Source: Punica granatum (Eukaryota; Streptophyta; Magnoliopsida; Myrtales; Lythraceae). From it: a stretch of DNA of 64,000 nt. Positions 1 to 11,881 of the stretch are shown here, in pieces (position 1 is the stretch's first letter; each line of letters opens with the position of its first letter). The stretch is from contig NC_045130.1 of NCBI RefSeq assembly GCF_007655135.1, forward strand, positions 17,048,363 to 17,112,362, read 5' to 3'. The notes below the pieces were generated by a model. It did no database searches. It was not told where the DNA came from and saw only the letters and a program-made list of their open reading frames with translations. The position numbers and the translations under genes are program-made.

Positions 1-1
1 G

Positions 2-97
2 AATAATAAATTACTACAAAAACTTGAATCTGCAACAGCTGCTGAGGCAAATTTTACCTGTTTAATTGTACCTATAGACCACCATAATGTTGCTTGA
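2..97 (+). CDS. C-terminal tip of an unidentified protein (partial, 5' end outside window)
   Basis: The second reading frame is open from the window edge for 31 codons and ends at TGA 95-97. The peptide is rich in Leu, Glu and Ala, begins NNKLLQKLESATAAEANF and ends IDHHNV plus Ala, which would fit the end of a coiled-coil or helical protein. I do not recognise the family. The upstream part is outside the window, so this may be the last exon of a plus-strand gene converging on the acyltransferase gene. An open frame of this length can also arise by chance. Confidence 0.35.
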   Translation, partial: NNKLLQKLESATAAEANFTCLIVPIDHHNVA

Positions 98-559
98 TGT
101 TAAAATACAATGTTTTTCGAGTTAATTATGTATTTACTGTGTCACTGTTCATTGAACCACATGAATGGATGTCTGAATGTGAATGGATGTCCGGATTTCA
201 GTTAGGTACAAAGTTTAGACTGAATTATTACGTATCCGGAAGTTTAATGCCCAGTGCAAATACAGAAAACTGTAGTTGAAACCAGGGGAAGTTCTGAAAG
301 CTCTGATATTGCCGCTTGCGGTCAACTGAATAATAGAAATGGTTTGAGATGAATGGTTAGCTTCCCTTTGATTATACGAAATGAAATGAAATCAAATTAA
401 ATGAGATTGAATACAATAAAACTCAGAGCAGAATCCAATCATTTCCTTCTTCAGCAGCCAATTCAGGGAAATACAAAATTAAATGAGATCGAAGGCATAC
501 AGAATTTCTGTGTCATTCATGAGTTTTTTTGAAAAAAATAACCTCAACAGTTGTTGGAG
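98..559. other. Intergenic/3'-UTR interval
   Basis: This AT-rich stretch lies between the possible plus-strand gene end and the stop codon of the minus-strand acyltransferase. It probably holds both 3' UTRs. It contains short variants of GAAATGAAAT-type repeats around 378-415. No coding signal or RNA gene is seen. Confidence 0.5.
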
Positions 560-2214
560 TTAATCCTTGGACTGCTTGCAACTACTCCTAGCTTTCATAA
601 ACACAGTAAGAGGGCACGGCCGAATGTTAAAATAGGTCGCAGAAGCCAGGTATGCACAGGCAAGAGCCACATACACTTTAAACCAAATGGATGAAAATAA
701 TGTGAAATATGTACATGTACCCGTCAAGAAGATGACTCCCAAGGCGTTGATTAGGCACTTTAGGGTGGAGAGTTCTCCTTCAGTCCCCTCATTTGGGAAG
801 TGGCCCTGAGAGTGGAAGTCAGAGAGTAACTTGTCCTTGAGAGAGAACGTTTCGACTAGCCATGACGATACCTCATTCTCAGAAGTAGGGATATCATCGA
901 GTTTGATTCGCCTAATGTGAATGTGTACTTCAGAAGGGTCAACCCCAAAGACATTGTCCAGGAAAGAAGGGCACCGGTGCTTGTAGCCAATTGTCACATC
1001 ATAGACTGCAGAGAAGAAGAAAGATTCGCTCAGTATGTGTTTGCATCTATTTTGCTCAGTAAGCAAAGTTTTCATGCTATAGTACTGAACTTCCACAAAA
1101 AAAAAATCAATGTTGTTATAGATTGACAAATGAGATTACCTGCATCCACAGTGGCGCGCAACTCTTCAAGACATGCATAAAAGCCCTTCGTCTTGGGAAG
1201 AAGCACGTATTTCATGATAGGAAGGCCGTTTTCAGCAGCATATTTTTTACTGCGAAGGCACTTTTGCTCACTGCATAATAAGCATACAGTAAGAAATTTA
1301 TACACGACAAACATATAACAAAGCAAAGCCCGTTTGTTAAAGTAGACTAAAGATAAACCCAATCTGAACCTTTCAGACACCACAGATTCCACATTCTTAT
1401 CACATAAGTTTCACGTTCACCTTCCTAACGCAGACAGTATAACTCTTTCTCATTGTAATAATACTTGTAACATGCCATTATTCTATAATAGAACCCACCA
1501 ATAATCCAAGTCATGTCCTCAAATTTCTGCACTTGCTATTAACTATAGAGAGTATCTCTAAGACAACATCGACTTGAGGAAAACCAAAAATAGACTAGTT
1601 GAATGAGCTAAAGCACATGAAGAAAGAAGATGAAAAGATTACGTGAAATCTGTGCCTTCGGGGAAAAGAGCCAGCCACAGCGGATCTTGTGGATCTTTAA
1701 AAGATGAGAGCATCCGACGCATAATCGGTTCGTCGACCTCCCACTTTCTTTCCACAGAAATGAACTCCAAAATATGGAAGGACCACCCGAATACCGGCAG
1801 CTTCATCAAACTACTCTTGAGGACATACTTTATGCAACCCAAACTTCCCTTGCGCATAGCAAGGTCCCATAGGTACATCCAGTCGACTTCCGTTCTATGG
1901 TTTGCAATGAGCAAGACACGTTCCCTGGCAGGAACAGTTTCTCCAGAAAAAATCACCTTAGTCCTGTTTATCTTTTCGAACAGAAAAGGCCATAGAGCTA
2001 ACCACATGGCGAAAAAGAAGGATGTTGTTCTCCTGCTAAAGCGCACGCTGTAAAACCTCAATGCAACAGCGCTCAGGAACCCAAAATAGACCAGCATCAT
2101 AAAAGCGGTTGAAAGCAGCACCAATAAACACACAACACCTCTTAACACCCTTAGTGGGGTTAAGGAACTGTGCCTATCTCCATCAGCTGGAATGGAAGGC
2201 TTAGAAGCTTCCAT
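560..2214 (-). CDS. LPAT5: 1-acyl-sn-glycerol-3-phosphate acyltransferase, LPAT4/LPAT5 type
   Basis: This enzyme transfers an acyl chain from acyl-CoA to lysophosphatidic acid to give phosphatidic acid, normally at the ER. Three coding exons join in frame: 2214-1643, 1270-1140 and 1005-560, giving 382 residues, close to the roughly 380 usual for plant LPAT4/5. The N-terminus has hydrophobic membrane segments (about residues 25-52 and 63-80). The acyltransferase motif NHRTEVDW (residues 105-112) carries the catalytic His and Asp, and FPEGT lies at 184-188. The last exon encodes [17 protein letters not shown], typical of LPAT4/5, followed by two further hydrophobic segments. The two coding introns have GT-AG ends. 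I cannot separate LPAT4 from LPAT5; the symbol follows the neighbouring mTERF and TIC62 genes, which sit near LPAT5 in Arabidopsis. Confidence 0.93.
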
Positions 2215-3330
2215 TTACTCCCAATAAAATCTCGTCAAAACTACAGTGGAACTGCAACTGATTACTCTAAAGACAGCAAAAAGGAGGTACTTTAGCTGTC
2301 CTTCGAAGAGAAGATCAGGTACAACTAAAAAAATGTTATGGTCATCCCTGTTTTCCTGCTAAAAGGAGAACAAAGACACGAGATCCCAAAAACAACCATA
2401 ATGCCCTGGAAAGATCCCGGATTCAGCAAACACCAATCGGCAAGAGAACCAACCCGAAACTGCAGAATAACAACAATGGCTAAAATGAGAAAGATCTCAC
2501 ATTTTAGTAGATTGAGCAAAAGGAAACTAGAAAGTGTAAGTGCAGGTCAATGTCAGTGCAAATGCCTCACTCAGAGAGGGAATCGAAGTATGCCAATCCC
2601 CCATTGCAGGAAGTGTAAAGCTATTAAGAAATCAACTACGGATTCACCTCCGGCCGAGAAATAGTAAAGATTGCACAGTTATTTGGCACTCACGTGAACC
2701 CTGAACAGCAAGTACCAATCAATCAAAAAGGAGAATTCACGACACCAAAAAGCTTCGCAATCAAAGGTCCCCTTTTGCAGCGATCGGATAACCGATTCAT
2801 TCCTTCCTTCCTCAATGCTTAAAGGCTACTTCCGAGTCGCCCATTCCCACTAATAAAACAAATATGAGCTCTGAGCTTTCCTCCAATGAGAACAGAGGCG
2901 CAATCGTCCTTCAGAAACTCGAGAATGTGTGCATATCGAAAAGGAGAAACTGAATCAAAAAGCTAACCAATCCGAAATCTCAAATCACCTTCGAACACAG
3001 AAGAAGCGTCGAGCTACAACCCACCTTCCTCGTGTTCTCACTTCATCCGGACGGGACTGAATCGGGGAGAGAAGGCAGAGAGAAAGAGGACTAGCTTCGA
3101 CGGAGCTCACCGGCGAGATCTGAGACTCGATCGGTGAGGATCTGCTCTATGTTGGACGCCGTCAACAAAAAACCGATGCTTCGTAGCCATTGACGAAGAA
3201 GGAAGATTAGTGAACTGTGTGGAGCTCGGACACTGGAACGCCGTGGGTGATTTACGAGAAAGGGCCTCCAGTTTGGCGGAATTACAGATTCTGCCACGGG
3301 GATCTGTTCACCAGTGGCCCCCACCTACCT
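2215..3330 (-). promoter_or_regulatory. LPAT 5' leader with probable 5'-UTR intron and promoter
   Basis: Upstream of the LPAT start codon on the minus strand there is no in-frame coding extension. A good donor (GGAAG|GTGGGT, exon end near 3025) and acceptor-like CAG/TAG sites between about 2230 and 2260 suggest an intron of about 0.8 kb within the 5' UTR, with a first non-coding exon around 3026-3100 in pyrimidine-rich sequence (on the minus strand). This is inferred from splice-site appearance only. An open frame at 3091-3324 lies in this region and resembles no family I know. Confidence 0.45.
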
Positions 3331-5279
3331 GCTTTAGAATTAGATTTATTTCATTTTCCAATAAAGTATTAACTGAATGAATAAATTATTGTTATGGCCC
3401 AAAAAAAATATATTATTCTGGGCCAGTTTGATAATGACATGAAAAAATCATGTTATCAGCTTCATAGGAATCTGCAGGAAAAATATGACATTGTGGTGTA
3501 CATGTTAGATAGTGTTTTCATCCGTCCCTTGCACGAGTTTGTTTCTAATAGTAATTATTAATATTTTAGAATTTTCATCAATAACCAAAAAAATTTAATA
3601 ATAATCCTAATATATTGCTTTAATTTTAAATAATTTGATGGCAATTCTCTTCTCTTTCTTTTTTCTTTTTTCTTTTTTTCTGAGTGAGAGCAATTCTCTT
3701 ATTTAAGGGTTTAATCGTTAACATTATACAAATTCACTGAATGCATGTGTACAAACTTAATCTAATAATTTTTTTGGAAATAATATTTTGTTATGTCCTT
3801 TCAATTATTAATTCTTTTTCTTTTATTTGTGACCCTAATTTTGTAGAATTAGCATCTTGTATTAACCTTTTGAAAATCCTTTATATAGGTCACTAATTAT
3901 TTTATTTAATATGCATTGTATAGTTATTTAGCTATCAATATGATTTGAAGATATATTAGAAATATATCATTTGAATATATGTTTTAGACATTTTTTGAAA
4001 TAGTGTCATTGAAAATCCCTATTTTCACATGTAAAACATTAATTTTTGTATTTTTGTAAGTTTATATAATTAATGTGCTGTGACCATTTGTATATGTGCT
4101 TAATTAATTGTTTTTGAGTAAATAATAATTATTTTCATATTTTTAATACGTCTTTTATTGTTTTTGAGTAAATAATTTGTATTTTAATTGTATATGTGCT
4201 TAATTAATGGTTAGTTCCTATATGTAAATCTTATTTTGGTGTGATTGGAAAATCTTTTTTTCCAAGGTGGCTTTTAATCATTTATACTTTTATTCAATTT
4301 AAATTTTTAATAAAACTTATTTAATATTCATTTTCATACTTTTTATTGAATCAATATTGGGGGGACGGGACTTTGTATTTATGATTTACATTTATAAACG
4401 GTATTTATTATATATTGAGTGTAATTAAAATTATTATATAAATTTAAATTGACTATTTTACTCCTATTTAGTATGATCATATTTAATGCGATGTGTAGTC
4501 CGTTTTACTATATAGATATAGATATGGATTCAATTTAATATTAAATAATGAATCTACATATTAACTGACTATACTGGACTAACCGGTAAAAAAACTATAT
4601 CAAGGCATTGTCCGCTCCGCTACATCGAAATTCAACTTGTTATGATACTTAAGGTAAAATAGAGTCTATTTTGTTTGCTTGCAAAATTTAATTTAATTTT
4701 TCATCAATTCACAGTACAATCGTTACTTTTTTTATTTCTTCAAATTCTCACATATTTTTTTATTTATTTAAATTAATTTTTGATACTAAATTCTTTCAGC
4801 TATTTAACATTTTTTTTTTCTCAATTTCAACACTTTTTCTTCAATTCAACAACACAATCATTACTTTTGTTATATTCTTCTTCAAATTCTCTGACATACT
4901 TTTTCCAATTACTTTCGTATTCATCTTCTCGAATCAAATTAAATCAAACTTAACTACGTTACCAAACGATACGGAAATCTTTTTTTCTAATGTAAGGGTG
5001 ACTCGCGAGTTTGCAAGAAATTAAACTTAGAGTTCCACGACACCAGAATAATAGTAATTTCTTAAGTATTGATATTTTTTTTTTATCCAGAATGCAAAAT
5101 GATCAGTCTATCGGTCTCTCATTGTTTCGTGAGAAAACCATGATTGGATACTCATCGTTGCTATCATGTAAAAGAATATTCCCAGTCGGCCCAATTAAAT
5201 GGACTCCATCCCTCGAGTTGCCTACTCGTAGTTTTAATGACGTGAGCCGCGATAATTATTCAGGAAAGAATTGGGATCG
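3331..5279. other. AT-rich intergenic DNA, no gene seen
   Basis: About 2 kb of strongly AT-rich sequence between the LPAT promoter and the mTERF 3' end. A short direct repeat (GTTTTTGAGTAAATAAT with nearby TATGTGCTTAATTAAT) occurs twice between about 4095 and 4210. No conserved open frame, RNA gene or complete transposon is recognised; decayed transposon sequence is likely. Confidence 0.5.
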
Positions 5280-5362
5280 CCTATTATTATTATTATTATT
5301 CAAGAAAATAATAAATGATGATGATGATGATGATAATAATAATTATTATAATTATAATAATT
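5280..5362. repeat. Trinucleotide microsatellite cluster
   Basis: Tandem TTA units (about 5283-5300) are followed by GAT units (about 5317-5333) and then AAT/TAATTA units to 5362. The cluster probably lies in or just beyond the mTERF 3' UTR. Open frames through it encode only poly-Asp, poly-Met/Ile or poly-Leu runs and are not genes. Confidence 0.85.
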
Positions 5363-5432
5363 GAAAGTTTGTACATTTTGGGTGAACTGCAGCCTTCAAT
5401 GGATACTATATACGTTCGAAGAATTGCGAAGT

Positions 5433-6275
5433 TCACTTCCACTTTGCATAGAACCTCTCATCGCTCCACATCAACATCCGATTCAGAGGGACGCGGACGT
5501 TCCGCTGCTTCAGGTGAAGATGCCTCGGCGCGATCCGCTTCCTCAAGCTGAACCCGAAATACTGCGGGAACCCCTTCAGCTCCTCCACGCTCCTCTCCAT
5601 CTCCTCCACCAGGTACTCGTACTTGGGCCTCAGGTTCTCCTCTATGCTGTACCCGAATATCGCCGGCAGCCTCGCGCAGACCGTCGCAGATTCTTCGTAC
5701 TTCAGCCCGATGCTCCTGAGGAACCTGATCTTCGCGCGGAGCTTCTCGACCTGTGTGTTCAGCAAATGCGCATTCAAGGTGGTCGGAACGTTCAGTTTCT
5801 CGACGCCCAGCTGCCTCAGATAATCGAGGGCAGGCTTAAGGCGGTATTCCACATTGGAGAGGAGGATTTGCGGGTGTCTCGTGATCAACCCGCACGATTC
5901 TTGAGCCGATGCCACTACGTCGTTGGCCAAGAACTCGAAGACGGGTTCGGTTTCTGCCGGGTCGAAGTCGGGGGAGAAGAGCTGCGGACAGAGGAAGGCG
6001 ATTCGGGGGAAGTCCGAATCTGAGAAGCCCTTCGACTGGAAGAAATCGACTCTGGCGATCAATTGGTCTACAGCTTCCGGTGAGGGTAAAGTGTGGAGCT
6101 TGGCTTTTGGGTCGATTAGCCCGAGCGTCCTGAGGTACCGGAGGTTCACGCGGTGGGATGTTCGGAATTTGATGTAAAGAGGAGGGTTTTGGGAGGGAGA
6201 GGGAGTCTGGGAAGTTAGGGGTTTAGGGGAAGAAACAGAGGAGAGGGCGGCAGACAGACACAGAGAGTAAACCAT
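5433..6275 (-). CDS. mTERF-family protein, probably plastid-targeted (MTEF1-like)
   Basis: A single-exon gene for 280 residues, which is typical of many plant mTERF genes. Proteins of this family bind organelle nucleic acids and influence transcription termination, splicing or ribosome biogenesis. Residues 1 to about 45 are rich in Ser and Pro and poor in acidic residues, as in a transit peptide. The rest is a series of about 30-residue helical repeats; examples are the LIARVDFFQSKGFSDSDFP region, the LITRHPQILLSNVEYRLKPA region and the FGYSIEENLRPKYEYLVEEM region, with the recurring Pro and Leu spacing of mTERF motifs. It resembles the Arabidopsis protein near At3g18870, which I recall as an LPAT5 neighbour. 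It is divergently arranged with CCS1, 260 bp apart. Plastid rather than mitochondrial targeting is an inference. Confidence 0.88.
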   Translation of the reverse strand: MVYSLCLSAALSSVSSPKPLTSQTPSPSQNPPLYIKFRTSHRVNLRYLRTLGLIDPKAKLHTLPSPEAVDQLIARVDFFQSKGFSDSDFPRIAFLCPQLFSPDFDPAETEPVFEFLANDVVASAQESCGLITRHPQILLSNVEYRLKPALDYLRQLGVEKLNVPTTLNAHLLNTQVEKLRAKIRFLRSIGLKYEESATVCARLPAIFGYSIEENLRPKYEYLVEEMERSVEELKGFPQYFGFSLRKRIAPRHLHLKQRNVRVPLNRMLMWSDERFYAKWK

Positions 6276-6535
6276 GGCTGGTGTTTGAGTGCAACTCTTT
6301 AGTTAGTTCTGTTTCTTTAGCGGGAAAAGTTAACATTTTTGTGTGGTGCTGATTGTTCGGGTGGACCAGAAGATAAGGTCGGGATAATTAAATCAGACAA
6401 TCCTTTAGGTTGTGGGAAACCATTGGAGATGTTCTCACTTCCGAAAGCCCATATTAGTCTTTTTACAATTTTGGCAAGGATAAACTAGAAAAGGCCATGC
6501 GCTGAGCTCAAAGGGGTTGTGCTCTATCTCCTCCC
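6276..6535. promoter_or_regulatory. Shared divergent promoter region of mTERF and CCS1
   Basis: Only 260 bp separate the mTERF and CCS1 start codons, which face away from each other. Both 5' UTRs and both core promoters must fit here unless transcripts overlap. I see no clear TATA box for either gene, as is common for plant photosynthesis and housekeeping promoters. Co-regulation of two organelle genes from a shared region is an inference from the layout. Confidence 0.6.
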
Positions 6536-9500
6536 ATGGAGTCTCTTCACTCTATAAATCGCCTGAACCCATCTTTGCCCAGAACCCTTTTCATCCCCTG
6601 CAATGCCCAGATTCACAGTCTCTGCAACAGAAACAGAGCCCTCCACTTCAGGGTTTCTTGTAAGCTGAAATCCTCCCTGGATGCCAGGAAGAATGCGAAG
6701 CTTGTGTCTCAGAAGATTCTGCTCTCTGAGAAGGTGCCGCCACCACTGGCCGAGGAAAAGGGTGACCTTGCGGGTGATGGCGGGGAAGAAGCAGGAAAGT
6801 CGGGAAGAGGCGGTGGTGTAGGATTAGTTAAGAGGTTTTCCAGAAGGGTTTTGGCTGTTCTATCTAACTTGCCTCTGGCAATTGGAGAAATGGCCACGGT
6901 CGCTGCTCTCATGGCTCTTGGTACTTTATATTATTATGGCTCTTTAATCAGTAATGATCAATATTTTTGTCATTCCAACTGAAATTTTACTTCTTTTATG
7001 AACCACATTAGCTTCATCCACCTAAAGATTCATTTCTTCTCTATCCAGTTCTATAACTACATTTTCGGGTTTTAGGATCAAGAAAGCAATGTATTTTATC
7101 TTCTTTCATCACTGAAACAAACCATACAATACATTCCTGTCTTCTTACTATGAAATCTTGAACATGTCTCCTTTCCAGTCATTTGCCCAATTTTCTCGTA
7201 GTGAAAGATTAGGATATTTCTGTTGACTGCATTGCAAAATTTTTGGTTCCCTCTTGCTTGAATTTCGGTTAAATGAGCTGGCTATGAGATTTATGGAGCT
7301 TTTGTTTGCACTTTATGATGTTTGGATTCACGCTATTAAATGATCTCCACTATGCAGGAACTGTGATTGATCAAGGCGAGGCTCCAGGATTTTATTTCCA
7401 GAAATACCCAGAAGAAAATCCCGTATTAGGATTCTTCACGTGGAGATGGGTTCTTACCCTTGGGTTCGACCACATGTTCTCATCTCCAATTTTCCTAGGA
7501 ATGCTGGCTCTTCTTGCCGCTTCTCTCATGGCCTGCACTTACACCACTCAGATCCCCATCGTTAAAGTCGCGAGAAGGTTTGATGTATTTGTCCAATAAT
7601 AAATGTATTCTTCATTTGCTAACCCATCGAAGCAACTTTATTAACATGATTTATTTGTATGAATAGATGGAAATTTATGAGTTCTCCAGAGGCCATTCGC
7701 AAGCAGGAATACTCGGACACTCTTCCCAGGGCATCAATTGAAGATTTGGGCGTCATTTTGATGGGTGCAGGATATGAGGTAGGTTGATCTATGCTTGGTG
7801 TATGATATTGGCGTACGCTTTGATCAATTTGAGTTTTTACGAGATATGCTACTTAATGTGTCACCAAGGCACACCTTCAGTTCCAGTCTTGGTAAAATCC
7901 TACTTATGTTTCTGTTCAATTCTCTTCCATGTTGCTCTAGAGTAGGAACCGCAGCTCAAATTAAAGCCATGAAACAAGTAGCTGGAAAATGTGTCAGCAG
8001 TCCCACAAAGGGATAGATTATTCCATTGAAAATTATAAATGTTGGTTAATCTGGCTAACATTGAACTTGAGTTCTATCTGCACCAAGCAAGCCCAGTTAA
8101 TACGTGAGGGTAGCGCTAAAGTTTGTGTCATGTGCATTATGAAAGTTTCTGCAAGGTTAAGGTTTCAAGAAGTCAGGCCACTTAATAGCCACTGATTTGT
8201 GTTTTTAAAGATAAAGTTGTCTTATTGTTAATGACATTGGCATTGCTGAAGACTTCATGTGCTTTAATCTCGTTGGAGTATAGCATTTGAAAAGCTGTAA
8301 ACCATCAGCATACATGTATTTTGATTGTTTACTCTCCCTGCCTTTTTTTTTTATCACGACTTAGTTAAGCTACATGTTCAATCGTGTCGGTGTTAGTTAA
8401 TACTTTCTAACTATATGCTTTAGGTGTTCCTCAAAGGGCCATCTTTATATGCTTTTAAGGGTTTAGCTGGTCGATTTGCCCCCATTGGAGTACATTTGGC
8501 GATGCTTCTGATAATGGTGGGCGGTACTGTTAGCGCTGCAGGAAGCTTTAGAGGCTCTGTAACAGTTCCACAAGGGTTGAACTTTGTCATTGGTGATGTG
8601 CTGGGTCCCAGTGGTTTTCTTTCAACTCCAACTGAAGCTTTTAATACTGAAGTACATGTCAACAGATTCTACATGGACTATTACGATAGTGGAGAGGTAC
8701 GTCTCACCTTTTCATGTGGAAAAGATTGAAGTTATCTCGAGAGCCTTTGTTATATTGATATTATAGATTATAGTTGGTTGATCACATCTTTTTTAAAGGA
8801 CATAGTAGTTTCACAAGCATAACTGAATCTTCTTCAATTCTTTACAGAACAATTGTTCTTTTCCGATTTCTTAGCTGTAGGCTGGATCTGTTTTGGGATA
8901 TATTGGAATCATTGAGCTTGAATTGATTTTATGCTTCTTCAAATAGTTCATAGACCTCAAGTTCATAGTCCAATTACCAAAATTAAATGTTAATTAAATT
9001 GACATGGAAATATGCCATAACTTGGCAGAATCCTGTAACCCTGCTATTGTAGTGGATGATGTTTTTAGGCTCTCTTGATGGTGACTTTTGCCCTCTTCAT
9101 TTGTACGTGCAGGTTTCGCAATTTCACACTGATCTTTCGCTGCTAGACCTCAGTGGAAAGGAGGTGATGAGAAAGACAATCAGTGTGAATGATCCTTTAA
9201 GATACGGCGGGATTACCATATACCAGACAGATTGGAGCTTTTCCACCCTGCAAATACTCAAGGATGATGAAGGACCTTTCAATTTGCCCATGGCACCTCT
9301 ACAGATCAATGGGGACAAGAAACTTTTTGGGACCTTCTTACCCACTGGAGATGACGATTCCCCCAAGGTCAAGGGAATGTGAGTATTTTTACCGACTTTA
9401 TATATTGTATTTGCGGGCTTCCTGCAATGCAGGTGCTAAGGATCAATTGGAGGACTGTATTAATTCATTTTCTTACCCTGTTTTTTATCTCCTTTCTAAT

Positions 9501-10831
9501 TCCGAAGAGGAAAGTTGTAAAACAATGCATTACTGTGGAAGTTCACCTTATGCCTACTTCATTTTATTTATTTATTTATTTATTTATTTTCCTTCTTGTA
9601 TGATTCTCAAATCTGCAAAAGTAAGGCTCTTGCTTTTGAAGATGGTATATCACCAAAGATTTTTTAAGGTTCTTCTGTACTTTTGATAATGATAAAGCTT
9701 TTTTTATCTTTTAAATCTGAAAAGTTGGAAACCGAATGTCTATGTTGACATTACTTCTCTCATTTTTCTTCTATGGTCAATTATTTTATTTTCTATTCCT
9801 TGCCATAGTCTTATCTCCTTTTTTCCTTCCTCAACTTGCGCCATTTCAGATCTATGCTTGCCCGGGATCTCCAATCGATTGTTCTGTATGACCAAGATGG
9901 GAAGTTCACGGGAGTAAGACGGCCTAACTCTAAGCTTCCCATTGACATTGGTGGCACAAAAGTTGTCATTGTAGATGCCATAGGCAGTTCCGGTCTCGAC
10001 TTGAAGGTGATGAAAATTCTCTTCCTGCAAAAGTTGTTCTCAAACACATATTTACACATCAAAGCTAAAAGATCAACTCCTGATGCAGACTGATCCAGGA
10101 GTGCCTGTCGTGTATGCTGGGTTTGGAGCTCTGATGCTCACAACTTGCATCAGCTATTTATCTCATGCTCAAGTGAGAGATTCTATTTTGCTCCACATTA
10201 ATCTGCTTTGCTTACTAAGATTATCTACATTTGTTCTATCACTTGCTTGCCAAGTCAAAAGTATTTCAGTTTGCGGATGATAGCATGGGATCATATAATT
10301 TGCTTTACAAATCATGGACTAGACTTGAATCATGAGAGGTTAACACAAAAGTATTGAAGTTTGTTCCTCTCCTTATGGTCTTGAGTCCAAATCCTGTTGG
10401 GAGGCCATGAAAAGTAACCCCATGAGATGGCGATGGAACGGGGCCAGTGTACGCATTGATGATTAGGATTTTCTCGCATGTTTTATAGACCATGTAAATT
10501 TCTTGAGGGAGGGTGTAGTATGTGTGCTGAGGGCACGTTATCAGATAATTGTGCGTAGATAGCAGTACCAGCGTAAATGTGATGTTGGTTCATACTCTGA
10601 AATTAAATGATTGACGTGTGTTAACCAGTTATTGTGTTTCTTACGCAAACTTTGGCTGTGGCCTTGATATATTGCCAGATATGGGCGATGCAAGATGGAA
10701 CTGCAGTGGTTGTCGGGGGAAAGACGAACCGAGCAAAAGCCGAGTTCCCTGAGGAGATGAACCGGTTGCTCGATCGAGTTCCCGAAATAGTTGAATCCCC
10801 TTCCAAGAATCCCGAAGGTGTAGGCAGTTGA
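6536..10831 (+). CDS. CCS1: Cytochrome c biogenesis protein CCS1, chloroplastic
   Basis: CCS1 (ResB family) works with CcsA in System II at the thylakoid membrane, presenting heme for attachment to apocytochromes f and c6. Eight exons join in frame: 6536-6920, 7358-7577, 7667-7778, 8424-8696, 9113-9378, 9850-10006, 10089-10172 and 10679-10831. They give 549 residues, against about 547 in Arabidopsis. The first exon has a Ser/Arg-rich transit peptide and then the first membrane segment (LAIGEMATVAALMALG). Exon 2 adds a second hydrophobic segment (SSPIFLGMLALLAASLMAC), exon 4 a third (PIGVHLAMLLIMVGGTV) and exon 7 the last, near the C-terminus (YAGFGALMLTTCISYL). The part between the third and the last segment is the large lumenal domain. 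All introns are GT-AG. The gene starts 260 bp from the divergent mTERF gene and converges on HDR. Confidence 0.95.
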
Positions 10832-11881
10832 TTTCCGAGGCACAAACGTATGGATCCTAACTTCCATTCAATTGTGTCCGGGTAGGTGGACGAAGTTCTG
10901 CCTGCTCCATTTGATTGAGGCGGAGCCAATTGCATGACTCAGGGAAACAGTTGGATCGATTCTTTCTTCGATTCAATTGATATTGTTCTCGTCAAGTTCG
11001 TCTCCTGAAATTTGCAAAGGGAGAGCCTCTATCTCAGACGCATTGAGGACGTCCCTGAATAGCCTCTCCTTTTTCTTTTTTATTTTGGTGGCACACTAAA
11101 AGTACAGTTGGGAGATTCACTTAAATGTATACTAGCAATTATAAAATTGAAAATCGATGAAGGCAAATGGGATGTTCTTCTCCCTTTCCCTGCCCCCGGT
11201 ATCAGTAATTCTCAGGAAAACGAAGAGACTGATGTTGAAGATGATCTCAAGTCATCTGGCTCTTTTGTACTTGGCCCAACATGCATATTATGAATAGAGG
11301 TAATTGACCCATGTTGGTCATAGGCCTCACAGAGACCAACTATCCTGCTTTAAGGAAGGAAATGTCAACAGATCAGAGTGATAACTGTCAATCATCAACA
11401 TCATTGAGCGTTCGACTAACGGACCAAGAATCCCAAAGCAGCGACTGAAGCGGCAAAAGTGATTCAGACGAGGAAGCTGGAAAAGGCCCAGAAAATGTTG
11501 ATGATACGAGGACACTTTCCAGCCACATCATGCAGCAAAGACCAAGGTTCATTAGCATTTTCTGTGATTTCATTATATTACTCGATAAACATCATATGAA
11601 ACGCAATTTGATCATTACCATCATACATCGACTACTTGCTTGCACAACATGATATAATGGTCCTGAAGAATGTTTCTCATAAAACAAGCTTATTCAAACC
11701 ATAAACTATCCATCTTTTTACAAATTTGGCAAGTTACAGCTGAGTTTTGTCACAGCAGATGCTACACTGATAGATATCAATGGCCAACAGCATAAAAGAA
11801 GAGCCGATTAAGTATCTTGGGCCCTCCATGGACCAACAAAGGGACTCAGTAAATTTCACGGGACCTGCAGAACCCGTGCTT
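10832..11881. other. Convergent intergenic region between CCS1 and HDR
   Basis: The two genes point at each other here, so this kilobase holds both 3' UTRs. A 61-codon open frame at 11108-11293 has a plausible composition but no recognisable motif, and it may be UTR. Nothing else is identified. Confidence 0.5.

Noticed and set aside
5361..6023. 220-codon plus-strand frame across the mTERF gene
   Set aside because: Antisense shadow of the real mTERF reading frame.
11108..11293. 61-codon frame with a mixed polar composition between CCS1 and HDR
   Set aside because: No recognisable motif, no clear partner exons, and it lies where the CCS1 3' UTR should be.
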